Positions 7,327-15,108 of a stretch of DNA of 39,233 nucleotides are shown one piece after another. The stretch is from Marinobacter vinifirmus (GTDB lineage Bacteria; Pseudomonadota; Gammaproteobacteria; Pseudomonadales; Oleiphilaceae). How positions within the stretch are numbered: the stretch's first letter is position 1; every line of letters begins with the position of its first letter. Where the stretch lies: positions 1 to 39,233 of the forward strand of contig NZ_NEFY01000019.1 in the NCBI RefSeq assembly GCF_002258215.1, given 5' to 3'. A model generated the notes under the pieces. That model searched no databases. It was not told the DNA's origin and saw only the letters and a program-made list of their open reading frames with translations. A program made the position numbers and the translations under genes.

Positions 7327-7647
7327 ATGTCACGGCACTTTTTTAAAACGCTTTACCAGGGGAAACCTGCCACTGTTTTGCTGGGGTATGATCAACCTTT
7401 AAACGGGTTCTTTATGGTTATTGAAGAAGATGGCCAGGAGAGCGACGAGTATATTTACTCGAATTTGTTTGATGAGGTGTCCCACCCTAGTACCTTGGAA
7501 CCCTACCGGAAGCGGCTAAACGAACTCGGTATTTTTGTTCCGATTGAAATGATAATGGAAGTCGAAGCTGATGGTGCTGCACGTATGGGAAATAAAAATG
7601 TGTACCATTCTATTGTGAATGGTACGCATCGCCGAGAGGTAGATTAA
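7327..7647 (+). CDS. Conserved-looking hypothetical protein, kfrA operon
   Basis: A 106-residue acidic, soluble-looking protein of unknown family. It has no signal peptide or membrane segment. It lies 16 bp after the restored stop of the interrupted small gene, so it was the third gene of the kfrA operon before the IS arrived; transcription from the kfrA promoter would now have to cross the IS. It begins MSRHFFKTLYQGKPATVLLGYDQPL and contains the segment YIYSNLFDEVSHPSTLEPYRK. The stop converges with the minus-strand operon, overlapping by four bases. Confidence 0.65.
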   Translation: MSRHFFKTLYQGKPATVLLGYDQPLNGFFMVIEEDGQESDEYIYSNLFDEVSHPSTLEPYRKRLNELGIFVPIEMIMEVEADGAARMGNKNVYHSIVNGTHRREVD

Positions 7648-7847
7648 AAAGGCTTTGTTTTAACATTCCAGACCATTTTGTTTTTGTGCCTTGGGTGCGG
7701 TACCTGCTTTGCATTGTCTTCAGCAATGAGTACCGGCCCTTTCAAGCCATTGTCTTCTGTATAGAATACGTCTCCTTTTCTCACCTCGCTCATTGCGCAG
7801 GTTTCCCAGGTCATTAGATCGTGGTCTTTGATTCGTAGAACCGTCAT
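7644..7847 (-). CDS. Hypothetical small protein, topA operon
   Basis: A 67-residue protein of unknown family, the last gene of the minus-strand topA operon. Its ATG overlaps the stop of the HAD gene as ATGA, which supports translation by coupling. It has a central DVFYTEDNGLKGPVLIAEDN segment and a basic tail. No transmembrane segment is apparent. No function can be assigned. Confidence 0.6.
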   Translation of the reverse strand: MTVLRIKDHDLMTWETCAMSEVRKGDVFYTEDNGLKGPVLIAEDNAKQVPHPRHKNKMVWNVKTKPF

Positions 7848-8392
7848 TGGCTGCCCTCACTGAAATATCTCACTATTTTTTCTATACTGCATTCGTCAAG
7901 GCCTCTGCTTCGTTCGATTAAATGAAGGTTAGGCCAGCCGGGTTCATACAACCTTTCCTGATCGTCGATACAGATAAACCTAGAGATACCAAAGTAACTG
8001 GTGAAGACTTCGATTTCCCGTTGCCTTCTGTATGGAGGAGCTGACAGAACAGGTGTGAAACCTACAGTCCTGTTTACAATCTCCTTTGGGAATATCCTTT
8101 GAAAGAATTCGAGATCCATTGTTTCCCGCCAGTTAGACGACATTACCAATTGAAGTCCAGGTATCTGACTGGTGATTGACGTTAGAACATCAGCGCAAGA
8201 AAGGTTGCCTGTATCGTTGGGATGTAGAACCCCGTCAACGTCATAGAATAATGTCGGCCCTGTAAGTACGTTGCCATTACAACAGGCCTCTATTTCCATG
8301 TCTTCTTTAATGGGTAGTGTCGCCTTACGGGGTGAACCTCGCTTAGGAGGTTCATTACTTGGTGTGCGCCGGAATAGATGGAAAGTAAACAT
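7844..8392 (-). CDS. HAD-superfamily phosphatase-like protein
   Basis: A 182-residue protein with HAD signatures: motif I FYDVDGVLHP (residues about 49-58, nucleophile Asp in DVDG), motif II-like VMSSNWRE with a Ser-Ser-Asn-Trp block (about 84-91), and a late FICIDDQ with the metal-binding Asp pair. This combination resembles the HAD domain associated with the 'Swiss Army Knife' RNA-repair proteins, whose substrates may be nucleic-acid ends; that link is inference. Residues 1-40 are basic and probably flexible. The start ATG directly follows the topA stop (TGAATG), so it is in the topA operon. Confidence 0.75.
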   Translation of the reverse strand: MFTFHLFRRTPSNEPPKRGSPRKATLPIKEDMEIEACCNGNVLTGPTLFYDVDGVLHPNDTGNLSCADVLTSITSQIPGLQLVMSSNWRETMDLEFFQRIFPKEIVNRTVGFTPVLSAPPYRRQREIEVFTSYFGISRFICIDDQERLYEPGWPNLHLIERSRGLDECSIEKIVRYFSEGSQ

Positions 8393-10537
8393 TCAAGCCC
8401 CCTGCTCTATCACTGGCCTACCGTCAGCATCATTGATGAACTTATGGCATCCTTTTTCATGCGACTGAGTTTGGTGAACCCAAAAATGAAATTCCTTAGC
8501 CTGTGAGTAGCGGCGGATAACTGGTTTGCCACAGCCAGGACATTCGCGGGATTGATCTTTTATCACTACTGGTAAGCCATCTTCATCCTTGATGAACTTC
8601 ACACAGTTTTTTGCGTGCTTCTCGTTAGTGTGTACCCAAAAATATTCGTCATCAGTGTCTTTTTTCTTCAGGCGCTTAATTTCATTGCCGCAACCAGGGC
8701 AGTCCGTTACCGGAGAATCATACTTCTCCCGGTAAACGGGTATACCATTATCATCATCAAGGAAGTCCTCACAGCCGTGTTCCTCTTCCATATGAACCCA
8801 GAAGTGCCCTACCCCTTTCTTTTTAGACTTCAAGCGTTTAACTGCCTTCCCGCATTGTGGGCAGGCAGCGGTTTCAACCAGAGAATCAATTTTTATATTT
8901 TTCGCTTCGTTTGTTATTGAGGAATATACCGACCTTACTAACTGAAAGTAATTTGATTGCCCTGCTGCTATTTTATCCAGGTGACTTTCCAGAATGCGTG
9001 TATAGTCGAGGTTCATAAAAGTCATGGCGTCCAAGGCATCGACTATCATTTCGCCAGTTTCCGTTGGTCTAATCTTGTTATCAGATTTCTTTTTGCCATC
9101 ACCAATGATGATATATCCCCGGCTCTTGATGTTCTCCATAATGCTGGCGTAGGTTGACGGACGCCCTATTCCTAATTTTTCGAGTGCTTTTATCAGCGTT
9201 GCTTCGGTAAATCTTGATGGCGGCTCTGTCGATTTCGTTAGAAGATTAGTTTCTACATCGAACTCTTCGTCTTCTTCAGCCGTTGCTGGAAGCTCATTAT
9301 CGTTTGATCCAGGCTTTTCTATTTCCGCAATAACTCGCCAACCAGGATATTTTTGCACTTTACCTGATACGGTGAATTTCGCTTGCGAAACTACTTCACC
9401 AGCGGTGATTTCATCGACCGTTGTGAACTCGATACTGGTCACAATATCGACAGCAGGAGGCATTACGCTTGCCAGCGTTCTTTCACGAATGAGTTGATAC
9501 AGTTTACGTTGCTGTTCCGTTTCTCCGCAGTTTTCGTCTGCTGGATCTGTTGGCCGGATAGCTTCATGCGCTTCTTGCGCTGATTCTTTGGTTGCCCATT
9601 TCAATTGAGTTTGTTGAGTGTCTTTACCAATACTGGTCAGAAACTCTTTTACCAGGTAAAACGCATCCTCAGACAGATTTGGGGTGTCAGTTCTATGATA
9701 TGAGATTGCACCTTGTTCAAAGAGGGCTTGTGCGTACTTCATTGTGTTTGCGGGAGTGAACTTCAAGATGCTTGATGCGGCCTGCTGTAAGGTAGATGTG
9801 GTGAAAGGTGCGCGAGGTTTTGCTTCCTTTTCTTCTACGATAGATTTACTGACAACAACCCTATTTGCTTTGGCAATTGCTTCAGCAACTGCTTTATCAA
9901 AAATGTGTTTACCATCTTCACACCATCCCTTTGCATCTAATGTCGCTGTTAATCCATTGGCCAAGTGAATTTCAACTACATAGTAGTTTCGCTTGCGAAA
10001 CTCTCTTATCTCCCGTTCCCTCAAAACGGTTAGTTTTACTGCTGGCGACTGAACACGACCAGCGCTTAGCGGAATCCCTGCTTGTTGTGAGAGTAGGGGG
10101 CTGATGTGGTAGCCTACGATCCGGTCAAGGACTCTGCGGGATTCCTGAGCGGACACCAGATTGTCATCAATCATCCTGGTGTTTTGTAAGGCCTTAGATA
10201 TTGCTGACTTTGTAATTTCAGTGAATGTCACCCGCTTTGGATTAGTAAGGCCAAGACACATTTTAAGGTGAAACGCGATAGCTTCACCTTCTCTATCAGG
10301 GTCTGTTGCCAAGTAAACCTCACTGGCACCACTAGCCAGACTTTTGAGGTCGCTGACCACTTTTTTCTTGTCTGGACTCACAACATACTTCGGCTTGAAG
10401 TCAGGAGGCTCTACGCCCATTTCCTTGTCTGGTAGGTCACGAATGTGGCCTACACTGGCTGATACTCGCCAGCCATCACCAAGGTAGCCCTTAATCTTCT
10501 TCACTTTGTTAGGGCTTTCTACGATCATTAGTTTCAT
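8393..10537 (-). CDS. topA: Type IA DNA topoisomerase (TopA-like, plasmid-borne)
   Basis: A 714-residue enzyme that relaxes negative supercoils through a 5'-phosphotyrosine. The TOPRIM domain starts MIVESPNK (Glu7) and has ATDPDREGEAIAFHL (about 77-91). The catalytic Tyr280 is in SYHRTDT. RPTDPADE and GRPSTYASIMENI follow later. The C-terminus has three or more topoisomerase zinc-finger-like units with CPxCG, spaced with WVH motifs that are unusual and repeat three times. Two 14-bp ParB-type palindromes lie inside the gene, encoding residues about 180-184 and 383-387. Plasmid topoisomerases of this kind are thought to help transfer or replication. It is divergent from the ParB-like gene. Confidence 0.92.
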   Translation of the reverse strand: MKLMIVESPNKVKKIKGYLGDGWRVSASVGHIRDLPDKEMGVEPPDFKPKYVVSPDKKKVVSDLKSLASGASEVYLATDPDREGEAIAFHLKMCLGLTNPKRVTFTEITKSAISKALQNTRMIDDNLVSAQESRRVLDRIVGYHISPLLSQQAGIPLSAGRVQSPAVKLTVLREREIREFRKRNYYVVEIHLANGLTATLDAKGWCEDGKHIFDKAVAEAIAKANRVVVSKSIVEEKEAKPRAPFTTSTLQQAASSILKFTPANTMKYAQALFEQGAISYHRTDTPNLSEDAFYLVKEFLTSIGKDTQQTQLKWATKESAQEAHEAIRPTDPADENCGETEQQRKLYQLIRERTLASVMPPAVDIVTSIEFTTVDEITAGEVVSQAKFTVSGKVQKYPGWRVIAEIEKPGSNDNELPATAEEDEEFDVETNLLTKSTEPPSRFTEATLIKALEKLGIGRPSTYASIMENIKSRGYIIIGDGKKKSDNKIRPTETGEMIVDALDAMTFMNLDYTRILESHLDKIAAGQSNYFQLVRSVYSSITNEAKNIKIDSLVETAACPQCGKAVKRLKSKKKGVGHFWVHMEEEHGCEDFLDDDNGIPVYREKYDSPVTDCPGCGNEIKRLKKKDTDDEYFWVHTNEKHAKNCVKFIKDEDGLPVVIKDQSRECPGCGKPVIRRYSQAKEFHFWVHQTQSHEKGCHKFINDADGRPVIEQGA
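9377..9390. promoter_or_regulatory. 14-bp palindrome, ParB/KorB-type site 2
   Basis: A perfect TTTCGCTTGCGAAA copy inside topA. On the coding strand it reads V-S-Q-A-K. Confidence 0.7.
9987..10000. promoter_or_regulatory. 14-bp palindrome, ParB/KorB-type site 3
   Basis: A perfect copy inside topA, read in another frame as F-R-K-R. The DNA motif is kept even though the peptide differs from the other in-gene copies. Confidence 0.7.
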
Positions 10538-10684
10538 TTTAACCTTTCCCGTATCGTTTTGACCTATTTTGATTTATCATAGTAATACATTTTGAATTCT
10601 GTGTCTTGTGATCGTTGCCCTGTATAATCCGGGCCAGCTTCAACCGATTTCGCAAGCGAAATTAAAACCTCAAGGGACGTAACA
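10538..10684. promoter_or_regulatory. Divergent topA/parB promoter region with operator (site 4)
   Basis: On the plus strand TATAAT (10623-10628) is a clear -10; no strong -35 is seen. The 14-bp palindrome at 10648-10661 lies about 20 bp downstream of it and before the parB start (CAAGGGACGTAACAATG), placing it where bound protein would block early transcription. The topA promoter must lie in the AT-rich part toward 10560-10600 on the other strand; TATGAT near 10575-10585 is possible. Confidence 0.6.
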
Positions 10685-11554
10685 ATGGAAAAATTACAGC
10701 AACTAAAACTATCAGATTTGGTGCCTGACCCGAATCAGCCGCGTAAAGATTTTGACCCTGAAAAACTGGAAGAACTAGCAAGTAGCATTGCGGCTGTAGG
10801 TGTTATCCAGCCTATTCGGGTGCGGCGTAACCCGGATGGCCAGCCAGCTTACATGATCATTGCAGGAGAAAGACGCTGGCAGGCGTCAAAAAAAGCAGGT
10901 AAAGAAACCATACCGGCAGTCATTGTGGAGGACGAAGAAGCGCTTACAGATGATGCAATCTACGCCCACCAGTTAACGGAGAACTTACACCGCCAGGATC
11001 TAAACCCGGTAGAGAAGGCTGAATTTATAAATGGGCGCATCGAGTACCTGAAGAGCCAGGGAGTTACAAACGCCATCGAGCAAGCTGCACAAGAGCTGGG
11101 TGTTACGCCGTCCTGGGTAAGTAAGAATACAGCGATTCTTAAATACGAGCCTGAGATCCGCGCACTGGCCAGAGAAGGAAAGCTCCGTGATTACACGTTG
11201 CTCAAAAAGATTTCAGGGCTTCGCTCGGATAAGAAGCAACAGGCAATTGACTTGATAGAGCGTGGTGAATTTAACGCGAAGGAGTTCTTTGCACGAAAGA
11301 GATATGACAAAAAGCCGAAGCAAGAAGACCCGACAGACGAATCAGTTTCGCAAGCGAAATCTGATCCAGATGCCAAACAAAAACCGGCAGCCCTAAGAAT
11401 CTTATTCACGCCAGATGAGCTGGTTAAATTGATTGATAAAACCGGCTATTCTTCCATGCTGGATAGGCATGACCCGGATTGGCGGGTAGCTAATCCGGCT
11501 ATCATGAAAAGTTACGCAGAGAAGTTTAAAGATTGGGTGGTTGAGACAGAATAA
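10685..11554 (+). CDS. parB: ParB/KorB-like DNA-binding protein
   Basis: A 289-residue ParB-family protein. The N-terminal ParB domain includes PDPNQPRKDFD and the nucleotide-binding GERRWQA (61-67); ENLHRQDLNPVEKA follows at 99-112. The helix-turn-helix is at about 131-150 (AAQELGVTPSWVSKNTAIL). After a charged linker comes a C-terminal KorB-like part. ParB proteins bind parS sites, clamp on DNA with CTP and spread; KorB also represses promoters. The eight 14-bp palindromes are the obvious target: one follows its own promoter and one lies in its linker (residues about 221-225, VSQAK). No ParA ATPase gene is in the window, so partition would need one elsewhere; otherwise its main role may be regulation. 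It is convergent with traD. Confidence 0.87.
   Translation: MEKLQQLKLSDLVPDPNQPRKDFDPEKLEELASSIAAVGVIQPIRVRRNPDGQPAYMIIAGERRWQASKKAGKETIPAVIVEDEEALTDDAIYAHQLTENLHRQDLNPVEKAEFINGRIEYLKSQGVTNAIEQAAQELGVTPSWVSKNTAILKYEPEIRALAREGKLRDYTLLKKISGLRSDKKQQAIDLIERGEFNAKEFFARKRYDKKPKQEDPTDESVSQAKSDPDAKQKPAALRILFTPDELVKLIDKTGYSSMLDRHDPDWRVANPAIMKSYAEKFKDWVVETE
11346..11359. promoter_or_regulatory. 14-bp palindrome, ParB/KorB-type site 5
   Basis: A perfect TTTCGCAAGCGAAA copy inside the linker-coding part of the ParB-like gene itself, translated V-S-Q-A-K. Confidence 0.7.
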
Positions 11555-11581
11555 AAAAGGGGGGCTTAGCCCCCTTTTTTA
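11553..11581. terminator. Bidirectional terminator between parB and traD
   Basis: AAAAAA-GGGGGG-CTTA-GCCCCC-TTTTTT forms a strong hairpin with A and T flanks, so it can stop transcription from both converging genes. It overlaps both stop codons. Confidence 0.9.
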
Positions 11582-13996
11582 TTTGTCTTCATCTTCTTCA
11601 AGATCATTGAGCAGACTCATTGTTTTATCGTCACTTTTCAGATTAAGCCCCCCGAAGTCCATTGCAAAATCATCCGGCAGCTCAACGGCAGCCTTTGCCT
11701 TTTCAACTTCGTTTGGCTTACCTTCTGCTTCGGGTTTCGCTTGCGAAACTGGCTCTTCTTCCGGCGCGGCATTTTCTGTTTCAGCTTGCTTTTTGGCTTT
11801 TTGTTTCGCCTTCCGTGCACGGTTCTTTTCACGCTTTTTGGCGGCTTCATCCGAGTCGTTACTGGTGTCGTCTTCGGAATCGTCCAGTTGCGCCGGGGTA
11901 GGTTCTGCTGCTGAATCTGGCTTATTCTCTTCCTCGCTTACTTGCTTCGGTTTTCCAGCAGGGTTTGTTGGAGCGGATTCTTTCGGCTTAGCCTTATCCG
12001 ATTCTTGGTCTTCAAAAAATTCAGGGTTGTCGATACCTTTAGTTGGCTCTGGCCTACTGTCTTTATCGGTGGCCTTTTTACCCCTGAACTGGACGACATT
12101 ATCATCCTGCTTGTTTTTACTGTCTTCTGCATCAGAAGGCTTTTTGCTTTCTGGTTTCGCTTGCGAAACTGGTTTTTCCTCTTTTTTCTTAGGTGCAGAG
12201 AATTCTTCAGGAACGGTATCTATGCCTGTGTTTTCCTGCGTTTCGTCGTCACTGACGTTGGCCGGTTGAGCAGGAGGGGTGTATACCTTTTCCTTATGCT
12301 CCAGGTATTCGTCAAGAGCCTTCATGTCCTTCACTGGAACGAACGAGCTAAAGCATATTGATGCCAGGTGTCGTGGTTGAACAAACACACAGACCCTTGG
12401 AGGGAGGGTAAGCACCATATTGGTGTTGATGTAATTTTCTTCCTGTGCGCCAACAAATCGTTGGTTGTCCCACGTCTCGCCACCAGTATTGCTAATGTCC
12501 GTTTTTTCCATCCTGGTAACTTCCTTGATGATGGTGCCGGAGAGGTTAGCTGCCCATTCTGCCGTCTCGAAGTCAGCACCACCATAAACCGCCTTTATCT
12601 GCGAGTTCACATTGATACTCTGGTGAACATACTTCGGGTTCACCGATTTATCGTCAATGTTGAGCAAGTCGTTCTGTGATTGGTAAGCCAACACGAAATT
12701 AACCCGGAAGCCCACTGCCGTAGCAAGCGCTTGGGCAAGCGTCTTAGATGCCAAAAAGCTCACTTCGTCAATGACTGCGGTCAAGTGGGTTTTACGCTCT
12801 TTATCCAGGCGGCGAGCTTCCTGGATTAGTTCAGCGATAAATATCTTTGTTGCAGTCTTAACTACGGAATCATCCAGGCTGCCTTGTACGTAGACAACAG
12901 CACCTTCTTTCAATGCCTTCTCAATACTAAAGCCGCTACCTTTTTTCGGGCAGAGGCTTTCTATGTTTGACCACCGGGCAAGCTCTGCATTGATGCGGTT
13001 TGCATCCGTTTCTTCCATAAGCCTTTTCAAAACTTCCACCTGGCGTGTTTGACGAAACGCCTTTTCCAGCTCTTTCCGCTCCTGTGACTTGTAGTAGTCG
13101 GTACCGGGGTCGCCGGTAAAGTCCAAACCAAAAGCTGTTTCTAGGCGAGTCAGACCGTCCCGGTCTGTACCGCCGGAAAACGGTGCCCATTTGCCGATGC
13201 CATCATCATGGAGTGTTAAATAATAGAACTTTCGACCAGTAGCCTTGCAGGCTTGGTACATGACATGCGGGGCAAACTTATCCTTCTTAGGATCTATATA
13301 GAACAGGCAATCGCCACGGCGAATTGCCTGATCCATAAGCCCACCCATGATAACGCCTTTACCGTACCGAGTAGGGCCGATCACCTGCATGTTCGTTTCA
13401 TACCAGGTGTCAGCCGGAATATGAATCGGTTTATCTTCTTCGCTAAGGCCAACCAAGATGGCGTCTTTTTTATAGTATTTCGATGGCAGGAAATCCTTCA
13501 CGTTGAAACGACTTGCTTCAAGGCGAATATCCGTAGGCGAATCATCTGTTTGTGTATTGCGGAGTTTGCGAAGTATTCCCGACCAAGCAGGAAGAGCATA
13601 CCGCAAAAGCATAAAGCGTATCATCCAGCCGGAAGCGGCTGCGGCAAACAGAGTAAACCAATTTTGAACGGCGAGGTTCAGGAACCACTGAAGCCAGACC
13701 TGCTGGCTATCGGCCAACTGCTTCTGAGTGGTCATGTCGTACAGGTACAACATTATGAAAGGCAACAGGAGCAATATTGCTCCAAGCCACAAGATCGTTT
13801 TTCGTATCCAGACGAAAACGATCTGGTGGAACGGCTGCTCATGGTGAGTGCTCAGGGGAGCCATGCTAATGAGGCAGCCTATGAAAACTATGCCAGCCCA
13901 AACAGGCCACCAGTAATCATTCGTCCATTCCATCATTGCATAATTCACCTGGCCGAACCAGTTGAGTACGGCGTACTCAGGTTGTGATGTTGGCAT
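11579..13996 (-). CDS. traD: Type IV coupling protein, TraD/VirD4 family
   Basis: An 805-residue coupling ATPase that should bring the relaxase-DNA complex to the secretion channel. Several N-terminal hydrophobic segments (within residues about 30-135) anchor it in the inner membrane. Walker A is VIGPTRYGKGV (about 205-215) and Walker B is LTAVIDEVSFLA (about 400-412). The last 230 or so residues are charged and low in complexity, a likely disordered tail that may contact the relaxase or cargo; it holds two PVSQAKPE segments set by ParB-type sites. ATG at 13996 is chosen because GAGG lies about 10 nt upstream; an ATG at 14014 has no ribosome-binding site. It is divergent from the relaxase candidate, with the structured region between. 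Confidence 0.9.
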   Translation of the reverse strand: MPTSQPEYAVLNWFGQVNYAMMEWTNDYWWPVWAGIVFIGCLISMAPLSTHHEQPFHQIVFVWIRKTILWLGAILLLLPFIMLYLYDMTTQKQLADSQQVWLQWFLNLAVQNWFTLFAAAASGWMIRFMLLRYALPAWSGILRKLRNTQTDDSPTDIRLEASRFNVKDFLPSKYYKKDAILVGLSEEDKPIHIPADTWYETNMQVIGPTRYGKGVIMGGLMDQAIRRGDCLFYIDPKKDKFAPHVMYQACKATGRKFYYLTLHDDGIGKWAPFSGGTDRDGLTRLETAFGLDFTGDPGTDYYKSQERKELEKAFRQTRQVEVLKRLMEETDANRINAELARWSNIESLCPKKGSGFSIEKALKEGAVVYVQGSLDDSVVKTATKIFIAELIQEARRLDKERKTHLTAVIDEVSFLASKTLAQALATAVGFRVNFVLAYQSQNDLLNIDDKSVNPKYVHQSINVNSQIKAVYGGADFETAEWAANLSGTIIKEVTRMEKTDISNTGGETWDNQRFVGAQEENYINTNMVLTLPPRVCVFVQPRHLASICFSSFVPVKDMKALDEYLEHKEKVYTPPAQPANVSDDETQENTGIDTVPEEFSAPKKKEEKPVSQAKPESKKPSDAEDSKNKQDDNVVQFRGKKATDKDSRPEPTKGIDNPEFFEDQESDKAKPKESAPTNPAGKPKQVSEEENKPDSAAEPTPAQLDDSEDDTSNDSDEAAKKREKNRARKAKQKAKKQAETENAAPEEEPVSQAKPEAEGKPNEVEKAKAAVELPDDFAMDFGGLNLKSDDKTMSLLNDLEEDEDK
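11735..11748. promoter_or_regulatory. 14-bp palindrome, ParB/KorB-type site 6
   Basis: A perfect copy inside the low-complexity C-terminal tail region of traD, giving the peptide PVSQAKPE. Confidence 0.7.
12155..12168. promoter_or_regulatory. 14-bp palindrome, ParB/KorB-type site 7
   Basis: A second perfect copy in the traD tail, again giving PVSQAKPE. Two identical insertions in a disordered tail suggest the DNA site, not the peptide, is selected. Confidence 0.7.
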
Positions 13997-14018
13997 TTCT
14001 GTTTGTCCTCGCATTTGC

Positions 14019-14062
14019 GTAGCGGCTTAGCCGGTCTTTTCCGACCGGAAAAAAGCCGCTAC
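14019..14062. other. Two-step hairpin upstream of traD
   Basis: Outer arms GTAGCGGCTT and AAGCCGCTAC enclose inner arms CCGGTC and GACCGG. The hairpin lies just before the traD start on the minus strand, so it may act as an mRNA leader structure or form part of oriT. Confidence 0.6.
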
Positions 14063-14068
14063 ATACAC

Positions 14069-14162
14069 CTTTTTACCATCATTTTCTACAACAATCTTAT
14101 CATCAATCTTTATTGAGTGTAAGTTTGATGATAGAATTGATTATGTTTTTGATGGTAAAAAG
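14069..14162. other. 94-bp concentric palindrome, oriT candidate
   Basis: A perfect 13-bp inverted repeat (CTTTTTACCATCA at 14069-14081 with TGATGGTAAAAAG at 14150-14162) and an inner 15-bp near-perfect one (14092-14106 with 14125-14139, 13 of 15 pairs) share the same centre, 14115.5. It is AT-rich, unlike the GC-rich DNA after it. Such nested symmetry near a coupling-protein gene and a relaxase candidate fits an oriT or a large operator. Confidence 0.55.
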
Positions 14163-14169
14163 AGGTTCA

Positions 14170-15072
14170 GCACCATGCAAAACGCTATCGCGTATCTTGC
14201 ATCATGCTTCACTGATGGCACACCAGGCGGGAACGCCGCCAGGTGCGCTAGGCTGCGCCTCTTTGCCTTAAAGCCCTTCTGGACGGCGGGCTTACGTCAA
14301 ATTCACCATTGCACGCGGGGGAGCGCCCCGCTTAGCAATAGGGACGAGTCCCTCTTGCCGCACTGTACTCGCTGGACGCTCGTGCCGTTTGCAATTCACC
14401 CTGCCGCCGTCTTCGGCTCAGTCGTGTCCGCCCGAGCCTTGACCCCCCGCTTTGCGGGGCTTCGTCCCTACGCTTCGCTTCTGTCCTCGTCGCTACATAG
14501 CCGTTCGGCTATTTGCGATTGGGCTGGACGCCCAACCACCGAAAGCGGGGGGTCAAGGCTCGTTGTCACTCCCCTCGACGGCGGCAGGCCGCACAGGACA
14601 GGGATGCCTTGGGGCACCGCTTCGCTTCCCTGTCCTTCAGGCGAGCGTGGGCGCTCACCTGTCGTCCTTTCGGTGTTAAGCCGCCTCGCTAGGGCGAGAC
14701 TGCTTAACAGTTCCTGTCTTCGGCTGAACGCCTTCGACTGGAACCGCATCGGCCAACGCGCCGTAGGCGGCGCTTTTGGCCTGGCTCACGCGGGGGCGTG
14801 AGCCTGCGCCGGGGTTCCGGTCGCCGGGGCGACCTCCGAACCTGCTGGCTTGCTGAACGCAATGCCAGCGGGTTCGGCATCCGCAACCTGAACGGTTGCT
14901 GCCGTGTGACGCCTGCATCTTGTCAGCAGGCAACACGGCGTTGCGTTTGCTGAAGCAAACGCTGTCAGCGCTTCGAGCATCGTAGTTATTCCGATACTCC
15001 GAAGTAGCTGAGATAACGCATGGCGAATGCCACGGCATTCGCTGATAGTAGCGGCACTTCGCTTGATGCGAT
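14170..15072. other. GC-rich hairpin-dense non-coding region
   Basis: About 900 bp without a convincing gene. It is packed with hairpins: a perfect 21-bp inverted repeat (14433-14453 with 14542-14562) containing CCCCGC/GCGGGG and other small stems; GCTCACGC/GCGTGAGC (14784-14803); a two-step stem at 14901-14939; GCGTTTGC/GCAAACGC (14943-14962); and GCGAATGCC/GGCATTCGC (15023-15042). Long open frames here translate to Arg/Ser/Leu-rich strings typical of spurious frames and lack ribosome-binding sites. It could be part of oriT, a structured RNA, or a relic of an inserted element. Confidence 0.6.
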
Positions 15073-15108
15073 GTGCTGACGTTTAACCGATTAAAGGACG
15101 CTGTGCCA

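Noticed and set aside
11541..12269. A 242-codon plus-strand frame opposite the traD tail
   Set aside because: Serine/phenylalanine-rich mirror of the charged low-complexity tail; it begins inside parB and crosses the terminator.
14175..14801. A 208-codon open frame in the GC-rich region between traD and the relaxase candidate
   Set aside because: No ribosome-binding site, composition typical of a spurious GC-rich frame, many hairpins and competing frames on the other strand.
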